From Smittium culicis (taxonomy: Eukaryota; Kickxellomycota; Harpellomycetes; Harpellales; Legeriomycetaceae): 22,139 nucleotides of DNA. Made by a program: the position numbers and the translations under genes. This document shows positions 1 to 10,995 of this stretch, piece after piece. Numbering within the stretch: the first letter of the stretch is position 1; each line of letters begins with the position of its first letter. Where the stretch lies: NCBI GenBank assembly GCA_001970855.1, contig LSSN01005798.1, positions 1-22,139 on the forward strand, given 5' to 3'. The notes beneath the pieces were generated by a model. That model did no database searches and had not been told where the DNA came from. It saw only the letters and a list, made by a program, of their open reading frames with translations.

Positions 1-1318
1 AAAAAAAAAAAAAAAAAAACTCTTATATAATATAAGTATAATTTACTTTTTGACATTAAGGCTTGCTTTTAAAAAAAAAAAAATTTCTTAGCTTAAAATT
101 AGTATATACTCGCCCAAAAGAGCTGTTACTGATTTTTGCTTAAAATCACTATGTATATATTCAATCAGGGTTTATAATTCACATATCAGATAAACGCTAT
201 TTTTTGTATTTCAAAAAATTGATTTTGTTATTTTTATAAATTTAATATCTTTATTTTTTTAAACTGATCTTATTCGAATATCGGCTTTTCTTTTTAAATA
301 TAATAGAATGATAAATACTATTCTAAATGTTTAATTAAAATTTATTTAACTCATTAGCATTGTTAATAGTGTATATGTATCCCCAATATTGAGAAATTAA
401 GCATTTTCTTATTGAAATTTTAGTATATTACACAGCGTTTATAACAAAATCCTCTATACTTATTGTTATATCTATTTAATATTTATAACTTAATATATTT
501 TGTTTAATGATAATTAATTCTATAATATCTTTTAAGGAGCTTAAATTCATTTAGCACAAGTATTAAATTAAGAATTTCGATATTCTTACATATTTTGATT
601 TATACGTTTATTATATCTCCCTAAATATGTGTATAAAACGGTGTTATTACTTTATTTTTCGCCATAATTTTTATATATCTTATATCCAAGGTGAGAAAAT
701 TGAAATTTGAACGGAAGTACGCATATTATCCTTTACATTGTTATAATTATTAGAATTTTTTTAAAAAATATGTTTAATATTAATTTAATTTTATTAAACT
801 CAGTCAATATTTTTCATTATTCTTACATGCTATTTTAAATTTGTTGTTTTATTTATTTACGTGGTTTTTATTTAGCTTTTTTACTATTATTCATTACATA
901 TTATGTATTCAAAGACCTGTAGATTGATGTCAAAAATATTCTTTTAGAACTCATAGATTCAGTAGTAATTAATCTTACTCAAATTTTATAGATCTTTTTT
1001 AAAAGCTCTCAATCTTAATAGCGATTTTTTTAATATTTTTTTATCAATTAATTAATAAAATGACCATAATTCCAAAATAATATCATTAGAATAAGTTATA
1101 ATTTAGTATATTGTTAAGTTATAATTAATAATATTAAGTTTTACGGAGTCTTTTTTGTTTATGTTGGAATTAGATTAATTCACTTGTGCTTTTATATATC
1201 TGAAATTTTTTAATGCTTATCTTGTCCAAATGTTTGCAATGATTGGTCATCTTATAAAAATATTTAAATAATTCACCTTACTATTATATGTATTTGTATC
1301 TTTTAGATGGTTCCATAG

Positions 1319-1375
1319 AAAAATTAATATTGGCTCAGAAAAATTTTAGCTTATCTGAGGCCGATATTAATTTTT
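1319..1375. repeat. Imperfect inverted repeat (21-22 bp arms)
   Basis: The left arm (1319-1339) begins AAAAATTAATAT and ends GGCTCAGA. The right arm (1354-1375) is its reverse complement apart from one transition and one single-base indel. The loop is 14 bases. It could be the fold of a miniature foldback element or a transcript hairpin. No flanking duplication was clear enough to define element ends. Confidence 0.6.
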
Positions 1376-2591
1376 ATTATTCTATTAATTCTTCTATTAA
1401 CCTAGATTTTAGCTTCAGATCTGAATTTTTTGAGAATTAGTACGAATAAATATATCTATAAAATTTCATTATTTAAGTAATATTCTAAATTTAGTCAATA
1501 AAAGAAGTCTTATGCTTATTTTGATCTAAAAAAACTAAATAACCCGAATTTAAGTTTTGAAAATTTCAAATTTTTTGAAATATATGATTGGGTACATGAT
1601 ATTTTCTGTTAATCTTTTACCTTTAATAAAGCCTATTTTGTAGTTTTATATCAGCTTTTTGTGATTTTTTTCATTTAATTTTTCAGTATTTTTTTCAAAA
1701 TTGATAATCAATTTTTTTAATTTTATGCTTCTTTATTTTTAAAAAGAGATATAATTTATTGTTTTTTAAGCGATTTTTGAAAAATTTTGAAATTAGTGTT
1801 TGTTTAATACTCTAGTAATTATTGGTTTTACATTATCGCTAAATTTTAATTAGAATTCATTTTTTATGCTGTAAGTTCCAGGAAGTATAGTTAGCTTGCT
1901 ATTTATTATATTGTCTAAAATATTAGATACAGGGTTTTTTTTAAATGATTAATATTCAGAATTTTTTGCAAACACTTTATTAGATTTTTTAATTAATTTC
2001 GAGATTGATTTAAAAATAGTTCATTGATGAATTGTCTCAAGTAGTAATTTATAATTCATCCCATTTTATACTCTCGACTTTTTTAATTTTTCATAAGCTA
2101 AGTTTTTAATTTCCAATCTTTTTTTATTTCTAGATTGCTAGAATTAAACAAAAAAAAAATTATTTATATTAAAATATATTCAACATAATTTTATCTATCC
2201 TGATCTTTGAATTTTAGACTTTTAATCGCAATATCATAACATTCTACTGATTATTAGTTTGGTTTAGAAATAAATCTATTTTGCTTTATTATCATTTTTC
2301 ATATTTATTCTATTAATTTCATACTCAAATAAGCGTTTAATGCTTCAAATTCATTTTCTATTCACACGAAATCAAATCATATTTTATTCTCTTATTTATT
2401 TATTTAATTTCTTTCTTATTTTCATTTCATATATCAATATACTTCTATCATTGTTCAATAAAAGATCATTTTATTGAATTGAGTTATTTTAATTGATTTA
2501 TTTTAATCAATATAGTTTAGGATGTAAAAAAACACAAAAAAATTATTTTTTCTTTTAATTGTGTAAATTTCACTTTTTTTTATTATATCCA

Positions 2592-2632
2592 AGTCTAATT
2601 ATAAATCACCCGAAGTTATAATTAGATAGACT
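2592..2632. repeat. Short inverted repeat
   Basis: AGTCTAATTATAA at 2592-2604 pairs with TTATAATTAG-AT-AGACT at 2616-2632, leaving a 2-nt bulge and an 11-nt loop. Nearby, 2830-2840 and 2861-2872 form a similar imperfect pair (ATTATATC-TCG against CGAGGATATAAT). Neither has a recognised function. Confidence 0.45.
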
Positions 2633-4318
2633 CTTAGTTTAGAATATAATGATTTAATATTTTTATAAAATATTTTTTTACTTGACTATTTCTTAGAAAA
2701 TATTTTCAGCACCCAAAAATGTATATAAAAGAGCTATTATTATGCGTCAAATCTCAAATTTAATTTATTTTTAGTTTTTTTGTCAATTAATTTATTGTCA
2801 ATCGCCCTGATAGAGGGCTTTTCTCGGTTATTATATCTCGAGTATTAGTATTAGTATTTGCGAGGATATAATCTCGAATTTAATGATATCAGATATAAAA
2901 TCTACTAATTCTTCATAATACTAAAAGGTTAGGCCTCTTAAAAAATCTTTTGATGGATCTTAAAGTCTTAATACTCGAAAAATGTCGTCATTTTCTGGAA
3001 AAAAAATCTTTTTTATGTATAATTCTATACTTTTTAATTACATTGGCACATTTTTAATTAATTAATTATGTATACTTGTTAATTTTTCTACTCTCGAAGG
3101 CAAAAAAAAAATCCTATTTTTTCATTAGTCTGTATTTTGAATTCATAATATTTAGATAGGTCAATTTTAAAAATATTTTAATTATCAATTTTTTAATATT
3201 TTTTTAATTATAACAACGTTCTAATCGCTTTATTAATAGAATTTACGAGATAAGGCATATTCAATCGTGAAATAAGGAAAATGTCTATATTAATTTAAAT
3301 ATTAAAATATCTTAAATTTGGTACCGAAAAGTATTTTAAAAAATTTTAAAATTTATATTATAATTTTTGAGGGTATTTGATTTCTAATTTAATTAATTTA
3401 ATTAATTTTTTTAATTTTTTTGCTCAACAGTATTAGCAACTGAATCAGGGTATGATTTAATTTCCGGGTTATAGAGTGTATTTTTTTTATATAATTTAGT
3501 TTTAGTAGGTTGAGTTTTGAATATATCTATATTTTTTTTGGCTTTTATATATTTGAATTTTTTTTATAAGATTGGTAAAATGTAAAAATGATAATTTTAT
3601 AAAATTTTAATAAAGATATAAGATTAGTAAATAATCATTTTTAAAGTAATGAGAATTTATTTTTTTCTCAAAACTGTATCTATAAAAAAATTATAGTTAT
3701 ATTATTCTGTTTTTTTTAATAGTTGAATCATAGAAAATTTTTTTAATATTAGCTTTTCCGGCGAATTTTTATCTTATTATATTTAAAAAAAAAAATATAC
3801 ATATCATTTAAATAATATTGTTCTTGATGATATAATTATGTTTTTCTGAATTCCAATTTCTTTATGATTTTTTTACGTTCTTTGTAAGATATTTGCTCGC
3901 GTTTTTATTTTCAATATAAAAATGATTCGAGCTATATTATACGTTACTTATATCGATTAATTCTTTCCCTATCATCGAGTTTTATTTTTATGACTATTTC
4001 TGTTTTGATTTATCTTCATTTCTTTCAATTTAAAGTCTTTATCGAATTTAGCGTAGTTTAATTTGTTAATCTTTCTAATTTAAATATTCGATTATTGAAT
4101 TTATTTACTATTATTTTATTACTACCTTTTTCTTCTTCTTTATATGATTTAAATTTATATTCATCTTATATTTGTTATAGATTTTTATTAGATAATTAGT
4201 GGCTGAAAATGATATTATGTGAATTAAATTTAAAAAGAGCGTTCTTATTCTCTTTGTAACTTATAAAAGCGATTCTGAAATTATAGCACTTCCACGCAAG
4301 TATCAATACAGTGATTGA

Positions 4319-4492
4319 AGTTTCATATGGAAGGAAATTAATTCTGGATTATCAGCTGCCATCGCCGAGTTCTTTGGGGCTCTTAAGTTTATGTTGAGGA
4401 TTGAAATGGTACTCGCGCAAATCTCAAGTTTAAAGATATTTTTTAAGGGTGTGTATCTTTGTATAAATTGTGATACAAATTTTATTAAGTAG
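4319..4492 (+). pseudogene. Decayed Ty1/copia RNase H fragment
   Basis: A 57-codon open stretch on + reads in the order expected for the RNase H domain of copia-type LTR retrotransposons. A Trp-Lys pair (where ISWKSK normally sits) is followed by LSAAIAEF (expected LSSTEAEY). About 35 residues later comes INCDTN (expected IYCDN), with the Leu-x-Ile spacing between them preserved. The aspartate of the CDN motif is kept, while the glutamate of TEAE is replaced by Ile, so this copy would be inactive. It stops at TAG and has no recognisable integrase or reverse transcriptase beside it. The block is richer in GC than its flanks. The assignment rests on motif order and spacing from memory, not on an alignment. 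Confidence 0.45.
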
Positions 4493-5960
4493 TAATATTG
4501 AAAATTAAATACAAGATGTAGTTTATAAACTCTTTCAATATGAAGAATTTCCATATTCAAATATCGATACCCTTCAATATTTTAGGATTAGATTACTCTT
4601 TGTGAATTTTTATTAATATGTTACTTCATATTATTTTTTCATAATAAATTTGTTTTTAGATTTATATTAAATGATATTGTTTAAGGAAAATGTGCTATTT
4701 TTCTTAAATTAAGCATTTTTATTTCACTTAACAATAAAATATGCTTAATTATTTTTCTATTAAAGAAATGCTGAGAAAACAGAATTTAACTTCTGAAAGA
4801 CTGATTTCAAATGAGAATAAAATTTCTACATCAGGCTCAGAACTTCCACATATATATATTCTACTGATTTCTTTATCTAGTAAAAAATTCCCTTATATCA
4901 ATAATTTCTATACTATTCTTATTTTATTGTTGATGTTTTTTCAAAAAATATTTCATACGCACTTTAGTATTTTCATAATTTTCATTAATTAGTCCCGATT
5001 TCTCGCCATTTACAGATATTTATATTATAGATCCATAAATGCATTAATTAAGCTATTGATCATTACTCATATACATAAATCGTGGATTGATTTTGACTGC
5101 TAAATCGGCTTCTTTAGACATTTTAAATTTCGCCCTATGTAAATTATTTCTTTGGTATTAAATCAGTTATTGACCCAGATGATTTTTTCCTGGGAGAATT
5201 GAGGTTATCTAGATTATCAGTTTTTATAAATTATTAATAAATTCTAATATCTATAATAGTGTTTTTTGAGGCCTTTGATCTAATAATCATTATTTTATTA
5301 TCATTGATTGTGATTCCGGAAGAATATTTTTTATAGCTTCAGTATTCGAATTTCGAACGCTTTTTAGGTCTAAAAATTTTCTTATATTTTTTCCCATAGT
5401 AATATCAATTTTCTAATTTTTTTATTGGTTGTAGTTAATATTTAGGATAATTCCTTTAAATTAAATTAAGTTCGATTTATTTTTAGTACTCCCTGGATCT
5501 CAATTTAATTAGTATCGTCTGAGCTAAAAAATATATTGATAATTATTTTATAGTGCCATTCTATTATTATTAGAATATTTGATACTTTTGTTTCATTTAT
5601 AATGAGTACGAGTATAAGAAGTGTTAATAAGTAATAATAAAGTTGACTACTAATTAGGGTGGGGGTTTCTTCCTAAATTTAAATGAAAGTAATTGTTCAT
5701 AATGAATTGATTCAGGCTGTTGATTGGATACATATAGATATCCTTATTTATACTATAACTTTAGACTACAGAAATATTAATTAATGCGTTTGGTTAATTT
5801 TAGAAAATATAAATTGATCTTATTCTAAAATTTCTATTAATTTTAGGAGTCAACTCTATTGTATTGATATTTTAACCAAGTTAGTTTCAAAATACATTTA
5901 TCTATAGAAGGGCGATTTTTGATTATTATCAAAAATGTCTTTTATTCTAAAATTTACAAG
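4493..5960. other. AT-rich intergenic stretch, no gene seen
   Basis: It contains only short open frames without recognisable domains, including an 83-codon one at 4741-4992 that looks like chance: Ile, Leu and Phe rich, with no neighbouring support. A 39-codon open stretch near 5125-5236 is faintly reminiscent of reverse transcriptase but is too short to call. I see no RNA gene. Confidence 0.5.
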
Positions 5961-6085
5961 TTATTACTCAATAAAAAATACTATTTGAAAATTCATTTAA
6001 TACAAATCCAACTTCACGATCTTTAGAATTTTCTATCATTACATTAATTAAATCTGTGTTTTCAAAATTTTTTGTTGAGTAATAA
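5961..6085. mobile_element. Foldback repeat, possible TA-flanked MITE
   Basis: Arms at 5961-5991 and 6059-6085 are reverse complements. TTATTACTCAATAAAAAAT faces ATTTTTTGTTGAGTAATAA with one mismatch, and the complementarity extends through TTTGAAAA after a short gap, with a spacer of about 67 bp. Read as TTACTCAA...TTGAGTAA, the unit (5964-6082, 119 bp) is flanked by TA on both sides, the target-site duplication of Tc1/mariner-type elements. A transcript of the + strand would pair throughout the core with one G-U. The mobile origin is inferred; the inverted repeat itself is certain. Confidence 0.5.
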
Positions 6086-6440
6086 TAAACGATCACTCTA
6101 TCACCATAATCCTTGTACTTTTGAAAAAAATGAACAATTATTTTACCTTTTTAAAGAAATTATAATGCTGAATATTTTATAACTTTGGATTCAAAATCCG
6201 AGAAAAGATAGAAAAACACCCTTTTTCCCCATTCATTACCATTATTCTTAAGCCATACATTTTTTAATTTTCTGTAACTAATTTTTTTTTAAAGAGACGG
6301 TTTTTATTTCAGAATTACAATTTTTTTTCATAGATTCCCATGAGTATTCTATCTGTTTGAATATTTCTCAATTTACCTGATTTTGAGGATCATATTTTTT
6401 ATTCGTGGCGAGTTGATTATCTTTACATGTGTCTGGTTGA
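5968..6440 (-). pseudogene. Possible decayed coding relic, unassigned
   Basis: On the minus strand a 60-codon open stretch (6150-5968) is preceded by a second open stretch (6255-6160) and then by another in 6440-6280, all in different or interrupted frames. The residues (Trp, Cys, Gly and charged residues mixed) look more protein-like than typical AT-rich noise. The same segment overlaps the foldback repeat, which argues against it, and open stretches of this length are expected several times by chance in a window this AT-rich. No family is recognised. Confidence 0.2.
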
Positions 6441-7221
6441 TGATATAAAATAAAAAAAAATTAATATAAAAATTATTTAATTATGATAGACTGCTTTATT
6501 AAAAAGAAAAAAATTTAGGGAAGAGAGATTTAGTTATAGTACGCAATTATCAAATAGTTTTTTTTAGTAAATGTACATTAATTCCTATATATATTGAATA
6601 TTAGATGTGAAATATAAATGTAGTTACATTATATATTTTTTAAATTTTAGTCAATGTTTTATTACTTATGAGCATATATAGTTTTATTCGCTAAATTGTG
6701 CAAATCTTTGCATTTCTTTGTGAGCTGTTATAATATAAAAATACCAGAGTTCAAGAATCAAGAATCAATAATTTTCGATCTAAATTATCATTATAAATTA
6801 GAATTAAAAAAGACCAAAATTAACTCATATATTTAATTGAAAGATCTAATCAACGCAGCAGGCAGCTCTATTTGATGTAAAATTATGCTTATTTTTGTAA
6901 ATTTTTTTATAATATCTTCAAGTTATTGGGTTTGAAAATTTGATATTTATGTTCAATTTTAAAAAATAAATGACGATTTAGAGTTATTTTAAAATTAAAC
7001 AAATTTAAATTCTTAATTTATAGATATGATTTTAATTTTCTGGGTGCTAATTGATTCGATTTTCTATTTAGAGAATACTTATTAGGTTGATATTTTGGGG
7101 AAAAAATATTTTTTAATTCAAAAAAAAGTTTATCTGTTCAGTAGGAAAAATATTGAACTTATAACAGACATACAATTACTGTTGAATAAACACGTTCTGA
7201 TATTATATTAATATAAACAAA
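6441..7221. other. AT-rich stretch, no gene seen
   Basis: There is no supportable coding region or RNA gene. A short patch with more GC near 6850-6875 has no recognised identity. It ends where the hexanucleotide array begins. Confidence 0.5.
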
Positions 7222-7371
7222 TAAAAATAAAAATAAAAATAAAAATAAAAATAAAAATAAAAATAAAAATAAAAATAAAAATAAAAATAAAAATAAAAAT
7301 AAAAATAAAAATAAAAATAAAAATAAAAATAAAAATAAAAATAAAAATAAAAATAAAAATAAAAATAAAAA
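7222..7371. repeat. (TAAAAA)n hexanucleotide array, ~25 copies
   Basis: An uninterrupted hexanucleotide satellite, T followed by five A, runs for about 150 bp with essentially no variant copies. Such perfect arrays are recent or actively maintained by slippage. It may have grown from the A-rich tail of a retroelement inserted on + to its left, but no element body is recognisable there. Base composition shifts to a somewhat GC-richer block just to the right. Confidence 0.95.
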
Positions 7372-8456
7372 GCGGATTGGTGTACTATGGTAATGAGAAG
7401 CTAAATAGGCTTACTTTTGAGTGTACAAAACTGAAAGAAAGTAAGATGGTGACAATTATTCCTTAGGCTCACTAGTTGCTCAAATATATACATAAATTGG
7501 GTATTTATCAAACAGAAATAAAATAATTGGCATTTAAAGGTCCAAACATTCATAAATGTAACACCATAGGCAAATAAACTTGTTAATTCATTGGGGGGGA
7601 TTCTTTATGAAGCAAAAATATTTAGTCGCTAAGAGTTGCAACAATTAAATTCGCATAAAAGATTAATTGCAAATGAAAAACGTCATTGTATTTGGCAAAT
7701 ACCATTTCAAAATGAATTGAATAAATGGAAAAAATGAAATACTTTATGTTCCAATAAAGTAAAAACTGAAATAAGAGCTATTATTATTCAGAATCTCGCG
7801 TATGAAAATTTGGCTATTTACGCGCGACTCTGGTGTTAAATACCCCTCACAAAAAAAAAACTTTATTTTATTGGGTATGTCCTCCAACCTATACCTGGTG
7901 TTGGCCTATAGATGATCTGATTTATTAAATCCTGTAACGCGTTGCCCAATTGCACTCAATAGCTTTAGGAGAGGATGTGGCATATACCCAGTAGATAGGT
8001 CGCATAAATATATAGTGTACCATATTACTGGTTATTAAGGAATTAGAGATGCTTTAACACTTCTATTTTTCGAAATTATTGGTTCATTATGCGCTATTAG
8101 CATTGCATAAAAGTACTGTCCAATAGTTACTTATTAATATTCATTTATTTCTATTAATTAGTAACTAGATAATTTTTATCCAATGAGTATTATTAATAAA
8201 ATACCGAAGAAAATGTTCTGAGAGCTTATTTGTGAATCAACGATCAATTAATTTAGCGAAAATCCTCAAAGAGCCTAAATCCGCTGATTTTGAGGTTAAT
8301 GAAAATCATCACAAAAAGCCATCAAAACCAAAATAAATAAAGATTTTTTCGAGATACATCTTCCTTCTCCATTAACTTTTTAATACTTCGTTATTTTCTT
8401 GTTAAATCTCCTTTATTAATCTGTAAATAAAAGTAACTCTAAATATACCAGAAAAT
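7372..8456. other. Intergenic block upstream of SR gene
   Basis: By eye this block is about 30% GC, richer than the desert to the left, but all frames are interrupted and I recognise no protein. It contains an inverted repeat (AGTTACT-ATTAAT arms at 8125-8138 and 8153-8166). It could be an old transposon remnant plus the promoter and 5' leader of the SR gene. The last ~60 bases before the ATG at 8457 are an A-rich leader, ending GAAAAT directly before the start codon. Confidence 0.5.
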
Positions 8457-10418
8457 ATGTCCAGATTATATGTTGGAAGTTTGCCTTTTGATGCCCGCGA
8501 ACGCGATGTCGAAAAACTCTTCAAGGGTTACGGCGAAATCAGAGATATCGTTTTGCTTAAAGGCTTTGGATTTGTTGTATGCTATTTCCCCCCTTATACC
8601 CCTATATATGACCCTTTCTACCCCTCCCGCCCTTACTCATTCTAACACTTATAATAATCATAATAGGAGTTCCGCGATAGACGCGATGCTGAAGATGCCA
8701 TGCATCGCTTTAATGGAAAAGACTTTATGGGAAAAAGGTACCTTGACCTACATTTACTTCTTCCTTATTTACATTATTTGTATTTATATTATATTTTTGT
8801 TCAACTTATAGACTTGTTATTGAGCAAGCTCGCCAATCACGTCGTCAAGATAGAGATGGTAGAGGCAGCAGCAGAGATCGTGGTGACAGATATGGAAGTA
8901 GTGACAGAGATCGTGGTTACGGAAGAGACAGCTATAGAGGTGGCGACAGATTTAGAGACCGCGATGGTGGTCGTGGAAGAGATTTCGACAGAGGACGTGG
9001 TCGTGATAGAGGGTATTCTATTCCTTCTCATCCTTTTATATCTTTTCATTTACAACCCTTAATTATTCATATTTATCCACCTTTCTCCTTCTTAATAGAA
9101 TGAACCCAGGTCCTCAACGAACTAAATACCGCATTCTTGTTGAAAACCTATCTTCCTCAGTCAGCTGGCAGGTACTATCTTTTATCCCTATATTTACTCA
9201 ATTTTGCATCAAAAATACCACTATTAAAAGCAAAAAATACCTCTATAAACTCTTTATTTTTATTTTATCAACTCAAAAGGATTTATTGGAAATAAGGAGT
9301 GGATAAATTATACGTGTTTCATTCATCTGCGCTTATTGCTGTTTATTATTATTTTCTGCGGCTTTTGGAGGATCTTTGGTCTTTCTTTTTATTGGCGTCG
9401 CTACATCCTTATTTTTTTAATATTTCTTTTCTCTGGTGGCTGAGCTATAAATTCTTGGAGTCATCATTATTTTCTTAAATTCGGGCTGTGCTTTTAAAGC
9501 TCATATAAAGGAGTTGGATTCTTACCTTACTGGGGTTTTTTTTGCCTTGAGTGTTCCATTTATTGCTACCCAGTCATATTATCGCTACCTATTTTCTGCA
9601 GCTTCATTTTTCTCAACCCTATAACTCCCAAACTGACTTTTTTTAAATTTATTCTTGGATTAATAATTAAGGACTTGAAAGACTTTATGCGCAGAGCTGG
9701 AGAAGTAAGCTTCTCTGACGCCCACAAACTTCGTCAAGGTGAAGGGTAAGTATCAGCATGCTTTTTCTTTTATTTTAAATTGTTAATTTTTTTCTATTTA
9801 TTCTTGGCGTATTCACTACAAAACTTCCTTTGCTCTAATCAATTACTTCCACCTTATTTTGTAGAATTGTAGAATTTGTTGACGAAGATGGTATGGAAAA
9901 CGCTTTACGCAAGCTAGATGGAGAAGACTTGAAAGGTCGCCGCATTGTTTTACGTCAAGTAATTTTACTTTCAACCATTCTCTAACAGTGATCATTATAT
10001 CTACCTTTTTATTCCTAAATTTGCTATATATCATAATTCTAATTTTTTTGTAATTTCATTTACTCAGGATCGCGGTAGAGGTGGCGGTGGTTTTTCTCGC
10101 AATAGATCACGCAGTCCTTACAACTCGCGCAGATCACGCTCAAGAAGCCATTCTCCTCCACGTAATAGCTCCAGAAGATCAAGATCGCGTTCTCCTTCCC
10201 GATCTCGCTCCCGTTCACCTAGCCGCTCACGTTCCCCAATGTCAGTTAACCAAGATCAGCAGCCAGCTGGAGAATCTTGGGAAAATAAAGATGAAAACTC
10301 AGGTCTTGAAGAGGATGGCAACCCATCAGCACCAGCATGGGACGCTTCATTGCCCGAACCACAGGAAAGTTGGTCAGCTGAACCTCAAGCTAACAGCCCT
10401 CCCCCAACTGACGAATAA
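8457..10418 (+). CDS. SR-family splicing factor (two RRMs, RS domain)
   Basis: Serine/arginine-rich nuclear RNA-binding protein that would bind exonic enhancers and guide splice-site choice. Seven exons join in frame into 327 aa: 8457-8576, 8667-8737, 8812-9012, 9099-9171, 9672-9745, 9865-9958, 10068-10418. RRM1 covers about residues 3-71, with RNP2 LYVGSL (4-9) and RNP1 KGFGFVEF (35-42), the latter rebuilt across intron 1. A Gly/Arg/Asp-rich linker follows (72-131). RRM2 is the SR-type pseudo-RRM with the diagnostic SWQDLKD heptapeptide (153-159). The RS domain (about 221-268) has repeated RSRS and SPSR. An acidic tail of about 58 residues contains three Trp. The two-RRM order matches animal SRSF1/4/5/6 and S. 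pombe Srp2. All introns are GT-AG; introns 1, 5 and 6 have TCTAAY branch-like motifs. The first in-frame ATG is used and begins with the expected MSRLYVG. I am sure of the family but not of the orthologue. Confidence 0.95.
9172..9671 (+). other. Long intron 4 of the SR gene (500 nt)
   Basis: This intron is four to seven times longer than the other five (74-119 nt) and splits the SWQDLKD signature between Gln155 and Asp156. It starts GTACTA and ends TTAAG. The frame stays open for 44 codons into the intron, stopping at 9304, so retention would truncate the protein within RRM2. Long introns of SR genes in other organisms often hold poison exons, but I found no convincing internal donor, so alternative splicing is only a possibility. 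Confidence 0.8.
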
Positions 10419-10995
10419 CCTCAACCTATTTTACATCTTTACTTTTTACTGAAAAACTTTTTCTTAATTCAAATAACTTTTATAAATGATTCTTATTGTT
10501 TTTTATACTTATTAAAATTATAAACTCCCGTATCTAAACATGATGTTTAAAACCGAGCCTTAATTTAGCTATACTATTATGCTTTTTCGGGGATCAAAAA
10601 ATTGGAAATTTACTTGCTTTATTTTTGGCAATAAATACAATATAACTTGCTTTCTGAGACCAAAAATAAAAAAAAAACCGACAAAACTTAATGCGCTTAT
10701 AAATAACATTTAATATTTTCAACCAATGATATGCCACATCGAAAAAATTTTCATTTTATACTTTTTTTTGATAATTTACGATTTTAGGTACCATTAAATT
10801 CTTTGATTTACAAAATAATAATAAAAAAAATTCTTTGATTTAGTGTAGAAATTATGGATAAACAAATGGAATAAATTAAATCAATTTTTAAATAATACTT
10901 GTCGCTTTTAAAAAACTCAGAAATTAAAAAACTTCGAGACAATTAAAATTTCAGAAATATTATAGCCAAGATCAAAATCAAAAAAGCGAACTAAA
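10419..10995. other. Intergenic region between SR gene and next gene
   Basis: The AT-rich spacer holds the 3' UTR of the upstream gene and the promoter of the downstream one. No perfect AATAAA lies close behind the SR stop codon; ACAATAAATAC-like sequence occurs near 10630. I see no open frame or RNA gene here. Confidence 0.5.

Larger units (their letters stand above)
1..4318. other. AT-rich intergenic desert
   Basis: I see no supportable gene in this stretch of roughly 20% GC. Open frames are short, as expected by chance, and no exon-like block of higher GC with codon structure stands out. It begins with a run of 19 A at the window edge. It contains several inverted repeats, the clearest at 1319-1375, with smaller ones at 2592-2632 and 2830-2872. 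It is probably decayed mobile-element sequence, but that is inferred from the recognisable fragments farther right. Confidence 0.6.

Noticed and set aside
2805..2824. GCCCT-GATAG-AGGGC stem followed by TTTTC, like a bacterial intrinsic terminator
   Set aside because: The window is eukaryotic, no gene ends here, and a 5-bp stem is expected by chance.
4741..4992. 83-codon open frame on +
   Set aside because: Hydrophobic AT-driven composition, no motif, no splice context, and a length expected by chance at this base composition.
5125..5236. 39-codon open stretch with FFLGEL, faintly like the FLNGEL motif of copia reverse transcriptase
   Set aside because: Too short, no companion motifs such as YVDD in the same frame, and its position relative to the RNase H relic is in the wrong order for one element.
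8837..9049. Thr/Ser/Val-rich minus-strand frame
   Set aside because: Antisense of the Gly/Arg/Asp-rich linker exon of the SR protein.
9172..9671. A poison cassette exon inside the long SR intron
   Set aside because: Acceptor-like AGs exist, but no GTAAG-type donor follows any of them, so a specific exon cannot be proposed.
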